A stretch of DNA of 45,646 bases, from positions 1 to 45,646 of the forward strand of contig DJEL01000050.1 in assembly GCA_002432425.1 (NCBI GenBank), in the 5' to 3' direction. This document shows, piece after piece, positions 28,403 through 37,348 of the stretch; within the stretch, counting starts at the first letter, position 1; each line of letters starts with the position of its first letter. The notes beneath the pieces were generated by a model. The model was not told where the DNA came from, did not search any database, and was given only the letters and a program-made list of their open reading frames with translations. Position numbers and translations under genes: made by a program. Origin of the DNA: Lachnospiraceae bacterium UBA5899. Lineage in GTDB: Bacteria > Bacillota > Clostridia > Lachnospirales > Lachnospiraceae.

Positions 28403-30634
28403 TTATTGTTTATTTTCTTCCAGCGCAAGCTGCAGTCTGTTTTCTATGTTATCACATGTTCTGTCCAAATCCTGCGTACCTGCAAAGTAGGCGGCTGCTT
28501 CCTCTGTTATGATATTTTCATACGCATCCTTCATGGGCTTTATATACTTTGCCTCCTGCAGGACGGTTATCGCTTCTTCCGCTTCCTGTTCCGAAACAGA
28601 GCCTACTTTTATGACACATTCTGCCGCTCCCATACCAATTTGAAAATCATATTTCCGATGAAACTTTCCATATTTATCTTCATAAGCTTCCGTTGCGAGA
28701 AAATATTCTTTCCAAAGCTCATACTCCTCTTTTATAACGGGCAGCCCGTTTGATGAAAAAGCTATAGTATGATAACGGGTGGGCTCAAACAGGAAATCAT
28801 AAAAGGCATATAAAGCCTCTTTATGCTCCGACTTTGTGCATACGCCGAGCAATCCGTCCCTGCTCCCGATTACCAGTCCTTCCGTTCCCACATTGGTAAA
28901 CACTGCATTTCCGTGAAACCAGTTATTGTAATGCAGATATTGTATCGGTTCCGCTATTGTTACATACGGCACATAAGCCTCGCCGTCCAGATACTGCAGC
29001 AGTTCGTTGTTGTTCTTATGCCGGCAGGCACTCTGCATTTTCAAAAACTGAAGCATGGAACGGAAAGCTTCCTCCTTCACATGGATTTCTCCGGTTTTTT
29101 CATTCAAAAACCTGTCCCCGGAAAAATACAGAAGCTTGGATAAATCAAGGTCCGTCTCATAACCGGCCAGAAAGGACTTGTCCTCTTCACACAGGCTTTG
29201 GTACTGCATCAGATTAGAGAAATCAATTTGTTCCCCATATGCATATGCGGATGCATGGAACAACGTATAAAGAGCATAAATTCTCCCTTCCTCATCCGTT
29301 ACACTTTCCAGATAATGCGTAATAAAACTGTCCTCTGAAACCGCTTTACTCTGTGCAAAGTAGTCTTTCAAATCATACAATGCATCATTTTTCACAAGTT
29401 CATCTTCTATATCATCAAGAATTATCCCATCCAGCACACCGTTCTGACAGTCCAGAAAAAGATGGGTAATAGCAATCTCCCTGTCCTCATACAGGTCCAT
29501 ATAGGATACGGTTTCAAAATAATAGTCTTCCGATTGACGGTTAAAATCCTCTATGCGATATTTCAGGTACACGTCGTTGCCGAATAAAGCACCGATTTTA
29601 CAACATGTCATATCCGCTTTCAGAGAATAGTCCTGTACCCGGTCGCTCGGTGTAAAATGGTACAAAGCAGTTCCCTCATCATTCTTTATAACCCAGACCC
29701 AAAATCCATTCTGCGCATCAGAAGTAATATTCTGCACATATAAATTTTCAATTCCCATGGCGGTAAAGCTCCAAATCTTTTCCTGTTTTTCACCCTTTAC
29801 CCCGATGAGAAAATCCTCACTTACCCCGGTTTCTTCGTTCCCATACCCATTTGTATAATAAAAATAATCGTACTCTGCATTTCCCCGGCAAAAGCCTCTC
29901 GTGGAGGAAGCATTCAGTACGTTTTTCGGAATTTTTCCCACATCCTCCAGTGCATTCTTTTCTTCGTTATAAGTATATATATGACCTTTTTTATTATCAA
30001 TAAGCCCTATCCGGTTATTCTGCATGGGAATAAACATCCATTCCCTGTCGGCAAAGAATGCATTCTTTTCTTTTAAGTCCATGTCAAACACAAGCATCGT
30101 TGCCTTATTCTGTTTATTTTTCCCGCTTATGTATACATAATTTTCATCACATCTGACATCGGAAATCGTATTCAGACGGCTCTTTTCCTCATCCGTCTTC
30201 GGAAATGACGTTTCCTGTAAATTCGTTTCTGCCACAACTTTATGCCCGGCATCCCTTAAGGATACATCCCAGTTCACGGGGTCATATACCAGCCAGTTAT
30301 TATCCGGAGTAAGACAATAGCCACAATATTCTTCAACATCCGTTAATAAATCCAGCTTACCCGTTTCTCCGGTTGCATAATCATACTCATAAATATTCTT
30401 GAGGACATATTTTTGTTTTCCGTCTATATCCTCAAACCTACATTCTGCATAAAAACATTTTTCATCAAAGCTGACCATTGTGTCAACACTGGTGTCAGGA
30501 TATTCCTTGGTCGGAATGTATAAGGTTCTTTCATAGGCATTCAGATTTTTTGAGTCCGCTACTTTTGGGGAAGAACATGCGCTGATAAATGCAGCCGCCA
30601 TACAAAGCATTATGACTGTAATGTACTTCTTCAT
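28403..30634 (-). CDS. Large lipoprotein: propeller-like N-terminal half, solute-binding-like C-terminal half
   Basis: 743 residues. A signal peptide with lipobox ISAC (Cys20) shows membrane anchoring outside the cell. Residues ~40-400 are rich in short beta strands with D/N-G turns, the look of a beta-propeller. The C-terminal ~300 residues resemble family 1 extracellular solute-binding proteins: RDGLLGVCTKSEHKEALYAFYDFL, FSSNGLPVIKEEYELW and a terminal helical run. No permease or ATPase is adjacent, so it may be a sensor or an orphan binding protein; the MsmK-type ATPase at 33796 could in principle serve a distant transporter. The gene looks more AT-rich than its neighbours. The start at 30634 has GGTGG upstream. 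Confidence 0.7.
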   Translation of the reverse strand: MKKYITVIMLCMAAAFISACSSPKVADSKNLNAYERTLYIPTKEYPDTSVDTMVSFDEKCFYAECRFEDIDGKQKYVLKNIYEYDYATGETGKLDLLTDVEEYCGYCLTPDNNWLVYDPVNWDVSLRDAGHKVVAETNLQETSFPKTDEEKSRLNTISDVRCDENYVYISGKNKQNKATMLVFDMDLKEKNAFFADREWMFIPMQNNRIGLIDNKKGHIYTYNEEKNALEDVGKIPKNVLNASSTRGFCRGNAEYDYFYYTNGYGNEETGVSEDFLIGVKGEKQEKIWSFTAMGIENLYVQNITSDAQNGFWVWVIKNDEGTALYHFTPSDRVQDYSLKADMTCCKIGALFGNDVYLKYRIEDFNRQSEDYYFETVSYMDLYEDREIAITHLFLDCQNGVLDGIILDDIEDELVKNDALYDLKDYFAQSKAVSEDSFITHYLESVTDEEGRIYALYTLFHASAYAYGEQIDFSNLMQYQSLCEEDKSFLAGYETDLDLSKLLYFSGDRFLNEKTGEIHVKEEAFRSMLQFLKMQSACRHKNNNELLQYLDGEAYVPYVTIAEPIQYLHYNNWFHGNAVFTNVGTEGLVIGSRDGLLGVCTKSEHKEALYAFYDFLFEPTRYHTIAFSSNGLPVIKEEYELWKEYFLATEAYEDKYGKFHRKYDFQIGMGAAECVIKVGSVSEQEAEEAITVLQEAKYIKPMKDAYENIITEEAAAYFAGTQDLDRTCDNIENRLQLALEENKQ

Positions 30635-30741
30635 ATTATCCACCGTACCTTTCCGCAGCCTGCAAACTCTGAACCGCCGGTACAAAGTTGCGTGTGGCAA
30701 ATTTATTTTCGTGCTATTCTTCATGCATATAATATAATTTT

Positions 30742-30770
30742 ATATTATAACAAGCATTTGCTCATGTCAA
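30742..30770 (-). promoter_or_regulatory. Lipoprotein gene promoter
   Basis: On the minus strand TTGACA (30770-30765) is followed by TATAAT at 15 bp or TAATAT at 17 bp (30747-30742). About 110 nt of leader separate it from the start codon. Confidence 0.6.
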
Positions 30771-30778
30771 ATAAAACA

Positions 30779-30834
30779 CGGACCGGAAAAGTACATCAGC
30801 CGCATTCGTTAGCCGCCTTCTCTTTTCCGGTCCG
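30779..30834 (-). terminator. Terminator after the DUF6128 gene
   Basis: A 13-bp perfect stem CGGACCGGAAAAG (30779-30791) with CTTTTCCGGTCCG (30822-30834) around a 30-nt loop. On the minus strand it is followed by TGTTTTATTT. Confidence 0.8.
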
Positions 30835-30844
30835 AAACATTCGT

Positions 30845-31867
30845 CTATATCTCTACCTGTTTCATGTAATAGCCAAAACTGCCGTCCTGGACGGCATCCC
30901 CGTCTCCTTCAAACCCTTCAAAGCCAAAGAGCAGGGCTGCCTGTTTTTCTCTCTCATAGTAAACTCCGGGCACACCCAGATAATAATTATCCTCTATTCC
31001 TTCCTTTATTTTTGTCAAAATCAGATGTCCGTAGTTATAGTAGCCGTGCAGCAGGAAACTGTTTTGCACCATTTCCTGATAGTGCTCCGACAGGATTACA
31101 AAATCGCAGGGAGCGATGGATAAATATTCCCTGACATCCCCGAATGGCTGGATTTTAGGATAGATGCGGTTAAGCTGCTCCCATTTGTTGGGGGAAATCT
31201 GCCCTGCCTGCATTTTCCGCTGGGAGTGCAGGAACGGAGCTTCGGCGGCTTGCTGGGGCTCATAAGACTGCGCTTCTTCCTCTGCAGGCGGGGCGGCTTC
31301 CTGCCGCGGCTCCTCGGCTTCAGGCATGGGCTGTAGTCCTTCTACACTCGGTTCGTCCTGCCGCATTTCTTCATTCCCCGGCATGGGTTGCGGTTCCAGC
31401 ACCGTATCGTCGTACGCATCCAGTACGGTCTGCGCGGCTGCAAGCATAGCGGGCTCCGGCTTATTCTGCGGCACCGGTTCCGGAGTCTCCGCTTTGTGTT
31501 TTTCCCGATTTCGCCAAATTCCCCTCAAAAATCTGGTTTCGGAAAGTTTTATGATAATTCCGTCACACCCCTCATAAGGAATTCCGGTTCCGGCTAAGTC
31601 TTCATTATGCCAGATGCCGGCATACTCTGCGGTTCCGTACCGCAGATAAATGGTGTCTGCGGGATAGCCTTCTCCTTCCGAAAGCAATATAAGCTCTCCC
31701 CGGCAGGAGTCCGTAGGATACAGTCCCCTGATATGTATCTGCACGCGGCTTTCGTCCCCTCTCGCTTCCCACTTAATCACACCGCCGTTTTTTATTTTAT
31801 TCTTCCGCTCAACATAGTCTAAATAAATAATTTTTTTCTGAAAAAAAATCTTGTCCCCTTTTTCCAT
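30845..31867 (-). CDS. DUF6128-like protein with a Pro/Glu-rich linker
   Basis: 340 residues, no signal peptide or membrane helix. Residues ~1-110 are a conserved-looking beta-rich domain (IIYLDYVERKNKIKNGGVIKWEA). A low-complexity Pro/Glu/Ala/Gln linker (~120-230) follows. The C-terminal ~110 residues are another conserved block (PFGDVREYLSIAPCDFVILSEHY, NSFLLHGYYNYGHLIL, YYLGVPGVYYEREKQAA) that I recall as DUF6128, found in Lachnospiraceae. Function unknown. AAGGGG lies 11 nt upstream of the start. The 75-bp gap to the YczE gene shows no sure promoter. Confidence 0.65.
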   Translation of the reverse strand: MEKGDKIFFQKKIIYLDYVERKNKIKNGGVIKWEARGDESRVQIHIRGLYPTDSCRGELILLSEGEGYPADTIYLRYGTAEYAGIWHNEDLAGTGIPYEGCDGIIIKLSETRFLRGIWRNREKHKAETPEPVPQNKPEPAMLAAAQTVLDAYDDTVLEPQPMPGNEEMRQDEPSVEGLQPMPEAEEPRQEAAPPAEEEAQSYEPQQAAEAPFLHSQRKMQAGQISPNKWEQLNRIYPKIQPFGDVREYLSIAPCDFVILSEHYQEMVQNSFLLHGYYNYGHLILTKIKEGIEDNYYLGVPGVYYEREKQAALLFGFEGFEGDGDAVQDGSFGYYMKQVEI

Positions 31868-31942
31868 ATCCGCAAAATCCCCTTAGCCAATTCCTTTAGT
31901 GATATATATGCGGAATATCCGAAAAATATGACAAGATTTTTC

Positions 31943-32587
31943 TCAATCCTTCTGTTTAATAATATGTTTCATCACAAACTGCATCATGGGGCCTATGGCA
32001 ATGACGCAGACCACGGTGCCGATACCGATGACGCCGCCGAAGAAATAGCCGCAGACAAGGTAGCAGGCATCCACCAGTACCCGAATAAGTCCAAAGGGCT
32101 TTTTCGTGCGGTTTGCGATGGCAAGGTACAGCGCATCGTTGGGTGCCACACCTATTCCCGCGGATTTAAGCAATGGAAAGCCTATGGACACAACCACACA
32201 GGTCAGGGCAAATTCCAGTGCAATAACCGGTATGGACGGTTCTTTCGGCAAAATAACGGCTACCACCTTTGCCATGCCGTCCAGAAACAGTCCCGCAAAC
32301 GCCACGGCAAATACCATGCCAATCTTAAACTGCGTCCTGTCCAGCAGAAACACAATGATTAAAAGCACCAGTGTCAGCAGAAAGTTTGCCGTTCCCACGC
32401 TGACGGAGCATACCTTGGAAAGTCCCTGCATGAATACGGTAAAGGAGTCCGACCCAATCCCTATCTGCAGGAAAGAGGCGACTGCCAACTGTATAATGGC
32501 AAGTCCGGCAAAAAAGCGCAGCAGCGTCATGGGAGTCAGGGATAAAATCCCCGTTTTCCGTAAAAATGATTTTGTCTTTTCTTTCAT
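31943..32587 (-). CDS. YczE/YyaS-type integral membrane protein
   Basis: 214 residues with about five or six membrane helices. RFFAGLAIIQLAVASFLQIGIGSDSFTVFMQGLS, GIGVAPNDALYLAIANRTKKPFGLIRVLVDACYLV and the Gly-rich helix near the C-terminus fit the YczE/YitT-like family of unknown function; Bacillus YczE is needed for surfactin production in some strains. No lipopeptide synthase gene is nearby. It lies 39 bp after the CdaR-like gene. Confidence 0.75.
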   Translation of the reverse strand: MKEKTKSFLRKTGILSLTPMTLLRFFAGLAIIQLAVASFLQIGIGSDSFTVFMQGLSKVCSVSVGTANFLLTLVLLIIVFLLDRTQFKIGMVFAVAFAGLFLDGMAKVVAVILPKEPSIPVIALEFALTCVVVSIGFPLLKSAGIGVAPNDALYLAIANRTKKPFGLIRVLVDACYLVCGYFFGGVIGIGTVVCVIAIGPMMQFVMKHIIKQKD

Positions 32588-32626
32588 AAAAAATAAACCA
32601 GCTTCGTGTAATTTATTTGCAAAAAT

Positions 32627-33715
32627 TTAGTACTCCATGGTATCCAGATACTTCATGTAATTTACGACCATGAGAGCAATCTTGAAGGTCAGGGCATCGT
32701 CAAAGGTACGGATGTCCAGTCCCGTGCATTTCTGCATTTTCTCAATACGGTAAACCAGCGTATTCCGGTGCACAAACAACTGTCTGGATGTTTCGGAAAC
32801 ATTCAGGTTGTTTTCAAAGAACTTATTGATGGTCGTGAGCATTTCCTCATCCAGTTCCTCCGGAATGGAATCACCGAAAATCTCCTTGATGAAAATTCTG
32901 CACAGGTTAATGGGAAGCTGGTAAATCAAACGTCCTATTCCCAGTGTGCTGTACGCCATAACATCCTTTTCCGCATAGAAAATCTTGCCGACATCCAGAG
33001 ACATTTTTGCTTCCTTATAGGATTTGGAAACGTCCTTAAGCTCCGGCACTACGGTACCGAATGCCACCTTGACGTTGAGCATAGCTTCCGTATTCATCAT
33101 ATCCACTATGGTGTTGGCAATGTCCAGAAGGGAGTCCTGTGTATAACCGTCCTCCAGGGATTTAATCAAAATCACATTGCTTTCATCTACCGAAGTAATG
33201 TAGTCGCCGTTCTGTGCGGAAAACATTCCTTTAAGAAGCTCGGTGACAATACCGTCCTTTTCCGATTTTGTTTCAATCAGATAAACCAGACGGGGCACGC
33301 TGACTTCAATGTGCAGCTTCTTAGCCCGGTTGTAGATGTCCACAAGAAGCAGGTTGTCTAAAAGCAGATTCTGGAAGAAATTGTTCCTGTCAAACCGTTC
33401 TTTATACGCAATAATCAGATTTTGCAGCTGGCAGACGGCAATTTTGCCCACCATGTAAACATCATCCGAAGTTCCTCTTGCTACCAGTATGTATGCAACT
33501 TCCCCCTCATCCAGCGCTTTCAGCAGATGTTCATTGCCAATCACCTGACTGTCCGCCGGTGACTGGGCAAAGCTCGTCACAAAGTCATTGGACAGGCTGC
33601 CTTTTTCCGCTGTAGCCGCTACCAGACTGCCTGTGATGTCGTAGACACAAAGGTCAACCTTTGTAATCGCTTTTAATTCGTCAATGCTCGTCTGAATAAT
33701 CTGGTTTGAAATCAT
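32627..33715 (-). CDS. CdaR/PucR-type transcriptional regulator
   Basis: 362 residues. The N-terminal ~140 residues resemble the sugar diacid recognition domain (SNQIIQTSIDELKAITKVDLCVYDITG). A middle GGDEF-like fold of CdaR type follows. The C-terminal ~60 residues are the PucR-type helix-turn-helix (FFENNLNVSETSRQLFVHRNTLVYRIEKM). The start at 33715 has GAGGGG 9 nt upstream; the open frame extends to 33757. It lies directly after the MsmK/UgpC-type ATPase gene, beyond a terminator, so it may control sugar uptake through that ATPase; the effector is unknown. Confidence 0.87.
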   Translation of the reverse strand: MISNQIIQTSIDELKAITKVDLCVYDITGSLVAATAEKGSLSNDFVTSFAQSPADSQVIGNEHLLKALDEGEVAYILVARGTSDDVYMVGKIAVCQLQNLIIAYKERFDRNNFFQNLLLDNLLLVDIYNRAKKLHIEVSVPRLVYLIETKSEKDGIVTELLKGMFSAQNGDYITSVDESNVILIKSLEDGYTQDSLLDIANTIVDMMNTEAMLNVKVAFGTVVPELKDVSKSYKEAKMSLDVGKIFYAEKDVMAYSTLGIGRLIYQLPINLCRIFIKEIFGDSIPEELDEEMLTTINKFFENNLNVSETSRQLFVHRNTLVYRIEKMQKCTGLDIRTFDDALTFKIALMVVNYMKYLDTMEY

Positions 33716-33755
33716 AAACCGAAATCCCCTCTTTCTTTTTATTATCCGTAAATGC

Positions 33756-33782
33756 AAAAACGGGGGTGCATATGCACCCCCG
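33756..33782 (-). terminator. Terminator after the MsmK/UgpC-type gene
   Basis: A 22-bp perfect palindrome (33761-33782; CGGGGGTGCAT and its complement) followed on the minus strand by TTTTTG. Such a loop-free hairpin should be a strong stop; the CdaR-like gene must then be expressed by read-through or by an unseen promoter. Confidence 0.88.
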
Positions 33783-33795
33783 AAGTGTTTGTTTA

Positions 33796-34908
33796 TTAGT
33801 TGGTAATAACCTGCTCGGTATCCTTATCGAATACATGAATTTTTTCAACATCCAGAGCAAATCTTACGGTATCGCCAGGTCTTGCAGTGGTACGGGAATC
33901 TACTCTTGCAGTTACAGGGAACTCTTCCAAATCGAAGTACAGATATACTTCAGCACCCAGTAATTCGTATACCTTGATGGTAGATTCGAATACGCTGTTA
34001 GGAGAAGCTTCGATGTACATTTCGGAATCATATACATCTTCAGGACGGATACCGAAGGTAACAACCTTTCCGTCATAACCGCCGTCAATCAGCTTCTTGG
34101 ATTTTGCAGGAGGAAGAGGAATGCTGTGACCAGCAATCTTTAAGTTAGCTACATCGCCTGCTACTTCTACAGTTGCATCTAAGAAGTTCATCTGCGGAGA
34201 TCCCATAAATCCTGCTACGAACAGGTTGCAAGGCTTCTCGTAAAGGTTCTGAGGAGTATCTACCTGCTGGATAACGCCATCCTTCATAACTACGATTCTG
34301 GTACCCAGTGTCATAGCTTCGGTCTGGTCATGTGTTACGTAGATGATGGTGGTACCTAATCTCTGATGTAATTTAGCGATTTCGATACGCATCTGTACAC
34401 GAAGTTTTGCATCCAGGTTGGAAAGAGGTTCGTCCATAAGGAATACCTTAGGATTACGAACGATTGCACGACCCATGGCAACACGCTGTCTCTGACCACC
34501 GGAAAGAGCCTTAGGCTTTCTGTCCAGGAGGGGAGTCAGGTCAAGAATCTTAGCTGCATCTTTTACCATCTTATCGATTTCATCCTTCGGAACTTTTCTT
34601 AACTTAAGTCCGAAAGCCATGTTGTCATATACAGACATATGAGGATACAGAGCGTAGTTCTGGAATACCATCGCGATATCTCTGTCCTTAGGTTCTACAT
34701 CGTTTACGATTCTGTCGCCGATTCTTAATTCACCGGAAGAGATATCTTCCAGACCAGCGATCATACGAAGTGTGGTGGACTTACCGCATCCGGAAGGTCC
34801 TACGAAAATAATAAATTCCTGATCTGCAATTTCAAGGTTGAAGTTCTTAACTGCTTCGAAACCGTTAGGATATACTTTGCAGACATTTTTTAATGATAAA
34901 CTTGCCAT
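33796..34908 (-). CDS. Sugar ABC transporter ATP-binding protein, MsmK/UgpC/MalK type
   Basis: 370 residues. Walker A GPSGCGKST, Q-loop FQNYALYPHMSVYDNM, signature LSGGQRQR, Walker B VFLMDEPLSNLD and H-loop THDQTEAM are intact. The C-terminal ~140 residues form the TOBE/OB regulatory domain of the MalK class. No permease or binding-protein gene adjoins it, so it is probably a shared ATPase serving several carbohydrate importers, as MsmK does in streptococci. AGGAG lies upstream. A TATACT -10 is present, but the -35 is weak. Confidence 0.93.
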   Translation of the reverse strand: MASLSLKNVCKVYPNGFEAVKNFNLEIADQEFIIFVGPSGCGKSTTLRMIAGLEDISSGELRIGDRIVNDVEPKDRDIAMVFQNYALYPHMSVYDNMAFGLKLRKVPKDEIDKMVKDAAKILDLTPLLDRKPKALSGGQRQRVAMGRAIVRNPKVFLMDEPLSNLDAKLRVQMRIEIAKLHQRLGTTIIYVTHDQTEAMTLGTRIVVMKDGVIQQVDTPQNLYEKPCNLFVAGFMGSPQMNFLDATVEVAGDVANLKIAGHSIPLPPAKSKKLIDGGYDGKVVTFGIRPEDVYDSEMYIEASPNSVFESTIKVYELLGAEVYLYFDLEEFPVTARVDSRTTARPGDTVRFALDVEKIHVFDKDTEQVITN

Positions 34909-34964
34909 ATTTTATGACTCCTTTCTTGCTGTACAAATAAATACATTCGGCCTAACCTTGTTTT

Positions 34965-34993
34965 AGTATACCGAAAAAATCCTTTTCTTGCTA
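34965..34993 (-). promoter_or_regulatory. Promoter of the MsmK/UgpC-type gene
   Basis: On the minus strand TATACT (34970-34965) with TAGCAA (34993-34988) at 17 bp. The -35 is poor, suggesting activator dependence or an extended element. The gap 34909-35109 has no gene and no clear terminator for the diguanylate cyclase. Confidence 0.45.
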
Positions 34994-35109
34994 TAACACT
35001 ATTTCACAAAGTTTTCGTTGGGGTTTGTAAAAATTGCTTATGCTTCAGTCCAAATCGGGCATTTTGTACAAACTTTTTCTGTTTTAATATACAATGTGCC
35101 GAACAAGTT

Positions 35110-36600
35110 TCAGACCTCCGTGTACTCCTCCCCGTAAAACGCCAACTGGTTCTTTCCCTTCTTTTTTGCCACATACATTGCCTGGTCCGCCGCTTTATAC
35201 AGATCTTCAAAGGACTGGGCATCCTTGGGATATACGGCTGCACCGATGCTGGCAGTGGCGGAATACTTCACATAGCTGCCCGCCTGAAATCCTTGGAAGA
35301 AGTTTTCCAGACGTTTTGCTTCCTTCTTAATGATGGCTTCTTCTTTCATATTGCATAAGAATATCATGAATTCATCACCGCCGGTACGTCCGATAATGTC
35401 GCTGGCGCGGAATTCTCCGCAGATATGTTTTCCCAGTGTTTTGAGCACTTCATCTCCGAATGCATGCCCCATGGTGTCATTGATTTTCTTGAAGTTGTCA
35501 ATGTCAACCACGAACATCACCGCCACTTCGTCAGGATGGGCTGCCAGATGTTCCCTGATTTTCCGTTCCGTCGCTATCTTATTGTTCAGGGTGGTAAGCA
35601 GGTCCGTGTCGGCTTTATCCTCCAGTGCCTTCTTTTTTTCATTGTCATGAATTCTTTCCACCACATCAATGACTGACAAAATCACTATGAAAACAACCAG
35701 AGAAACCATAATCTGCACGGCTATGGAGTGTGAAGGGCTCCAGCCTATGCGCACCAGTTCATCCACATAGGTCTGCTCCGCTCCGATTATCAGAAAATAA
35801 TCGCCGTCCAGAACCGGTACCTCAAACAGAGTATAGGAATACTCCCCGCCGGTAAATGCTTTCGTACACGTCAGATTGTTTTTCATCTGCGATTTTAAGA
35901 CCTCTGTCTGAAAGCCGCTGTCCGTCAGGGTCTTCAGTGTCTGTATGTAATCGTCGGAAGCCACGCAGAAGGGATTGCCCTTTGCCTGCGCTTTTTCATC
36001 CAGATACACCACTTTGCCGTTCTTATCTAAAATCAGATAAAAAGCATCGCTGCCGAAATTTTTCGTCACATTCTGCCTGGCAATCAGATTTCTGTCGTAA
36101 GCGCAGATGACATATCCTTTCAGCGCTCCATCCTTCTCAATAGGCGCCACTGCATAAAAGGACTCCCTGCCTGCGTAAATATTACCCTTCTGTTTGCTTT
36201 CCCGGTTCATCTCTGCAGCCTTTGCATACCGTGTCATTTCCTCTTCCGTCAGCTCTTCGCCGCCGGCACGGTATCCGGTACCGTCCATATCGTAGATAAA
36301 AATATCCTCTAAATTGGTCGTATCCAGAAATGCCTGTATCACCTTATTCACATCACCGGCATTTTCGTACCCCAGATACTTTGCTATGACATCCACAGCC
36401 TTTTCCGCTAAATGAAAGGTTTTGTCAATCTGCTGTCCCACGGCGAGTGCCTGCGCTTCAAAATTATCCGTAACCTTTTCCTTCTCCTGTTCCTTTGTAA
36501 CAGAAAGGGAGCGGAGAAGCAGTCCGGTAATTACCAGCACAAGAATAGCCGTAGGCAGCACTTTCCTTCGGAAAATCCTGCCTATCCGGTTATCGTTCAT
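35110..36600 (-). CDS. Membrane-bound diguanylate cyclase with extracytoplasmic sensor domain
   Basis: 496 residues. Two membrane helices (~14-32 and ~294-314) flank an extracytoplasmic sensor of dCache-like appearance (~45-290). The cytoplasmic C-terminus is a GGDEF domain with the active-site GGDEF (407-411) and an intact inhibitory RxxD (398-401) five residues upstream, so it should make cyclic di-GMP and be product-inhibited. DIDNFKKINDTMGHAFGDEVL holds the metal-binding Asp. Its start codon overlaps the stop of the YesL gene by one base (TAATG). The ligand is unknown. Confidence 0.94.
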   Translation of the reverse strand: MNDNRIGRIFRRKVLPTAILVLVITGLLLRSLSVTKEQEKEKVTDNFEAQALAVGQQIDKTFHLAEKAVDVIAKYLGYENAGDVNKVIQAFLDTTNLEDIFIYDMDGTGYRAGGEELTEEEMTRYAKAAEMNRESKQKGNIYAGRESFYAVAPIEKDGALKGYVICAYDRNLIARQNVTKNFGSDAFYLILDKNGKVVYLDEKAQAKGNPFCVASDDYIQTLKTLTDSGFQTEVLKSQMKNNLTCTKAFTGGEYSYTLFEVPVLDGDYFLIIGAEQTYVDELVRIGWSPSHSIAVQIMVSLVVFIVILSVIDVVERIHDNEKKKALEDKADTDLLTTLNNKIATERKIREHLAAHPDEVAVMFVVDIDNFKKINDTMGHAFGDEVLKTLGKHICGEFRASDIIGRTGGDEFMIFLCNMKEEAIIKKEAKRLENFFQGFQAGSYVKYSATASIGAAVYPKDAQSFEDLYKAADQAMYVAKKKGKNQLAFYGEEYTEV

Positions 36601-37334
36601 TATTTGTCCTCTTGCTTTTCTTCAAACATCGGCTTGTCACTAAAGATTTTTTCCTGTTCCGCGTCGGCGGACTTCTCTTCGGAAGTACCCTGTTCCTCTT
36701 CCTGATTTGCTAAAATCTTGTCTTCCAACTGTTTGAAAAACTTACTGTAGAGCGCCGCGCTGCAATAAACTGGCACGGAAATTCCAAACAGGAATACAAT
36801 GGGAAACAGATAAAAATTGGAAACCCATAAAAGTACCCACGGACAGGCATACAGCACTACCATGGCTATGGTAAAAGGAAACTTCATCATACTGATGGCA
36901 AACGCATTTTTCATGGTATTTTTTATGGTATTGATAAATTTCGCCTGTACGGCGTAAACCCATACCAGATAAAAAATATACATAATGGCTGCTGCCATAA
37001 TCAGAACCTGTGCCACCTTGGGGATATGGATGTTGGAATTTTCATTCATAAGGAAAATATCCGTTACGAAAACCGTAAGCAGCAGTAAATTGATAACACC
37101 GAGAATAAATCCCTGCTTGAAATTTACCTTAAATGCCTTAAAGAAATCCCTGGTAATATACCCCTCTTCGTTACGGTACATTTTCAATTCCACATAATGT
37201 GCTGCGGAAAGTGCCGGCCCGATGGTCACAATGGGAATACAGCAGATAAGGGTGAGGATGTTTAACCACATCAGGTCCGCAAACTTGTTAAGTATCCTCA
37301 TCAAGGGACTGTCCAAATCAAAAATTCTACTCAT
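36600..37334 (-). CDS. YesL (DUF624) family membrane protein
   Basis: 244 residues with five or so membrane helices. SRIFDLDSPLMRILNKFADLMWLNILTLICCIPIVTIGPALSAAHYVELKM is the DUF624/YesL signature, usually encoded beside carbohydrate ABC transporters; here key blocks are FDLDSPLMR and CCIPIVTIGPA. The C-terminus is a soluble acidic, Gln/Glu/Lys-rich tail of about 50 residues that looks disordered. The start at 37334 has AGGAGG upstream. Translationally coupled to the diguanylate cyclase, an arrangement that suggests a physical or regulatory link. Confidence 0.85.
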   Translation of the reverse strand: MSRIFDLDSPLMRILNKFADLMWLNILTLICCIPIVTIGPALSAAHYVELKMYRNEEGYITRDFFKAFKVNFKQGFILGVINLLLLTVFVTDIFLMNENSNIHIPKVAQVLIMAAAIMYIFYLVWVYAVQAKFINTIKNTMKNAFAISMMKFPFTIAMVVLYACPWVLLWVSNFYLFPIVFLFGISVPVYCSAALYSKFFKQLEDKILANQEEEQGTSEEKSADAEQEKIFSDKPMFEEKQEDK

Positions 37335-37348
37335 TTTGTGCTTTCCTC

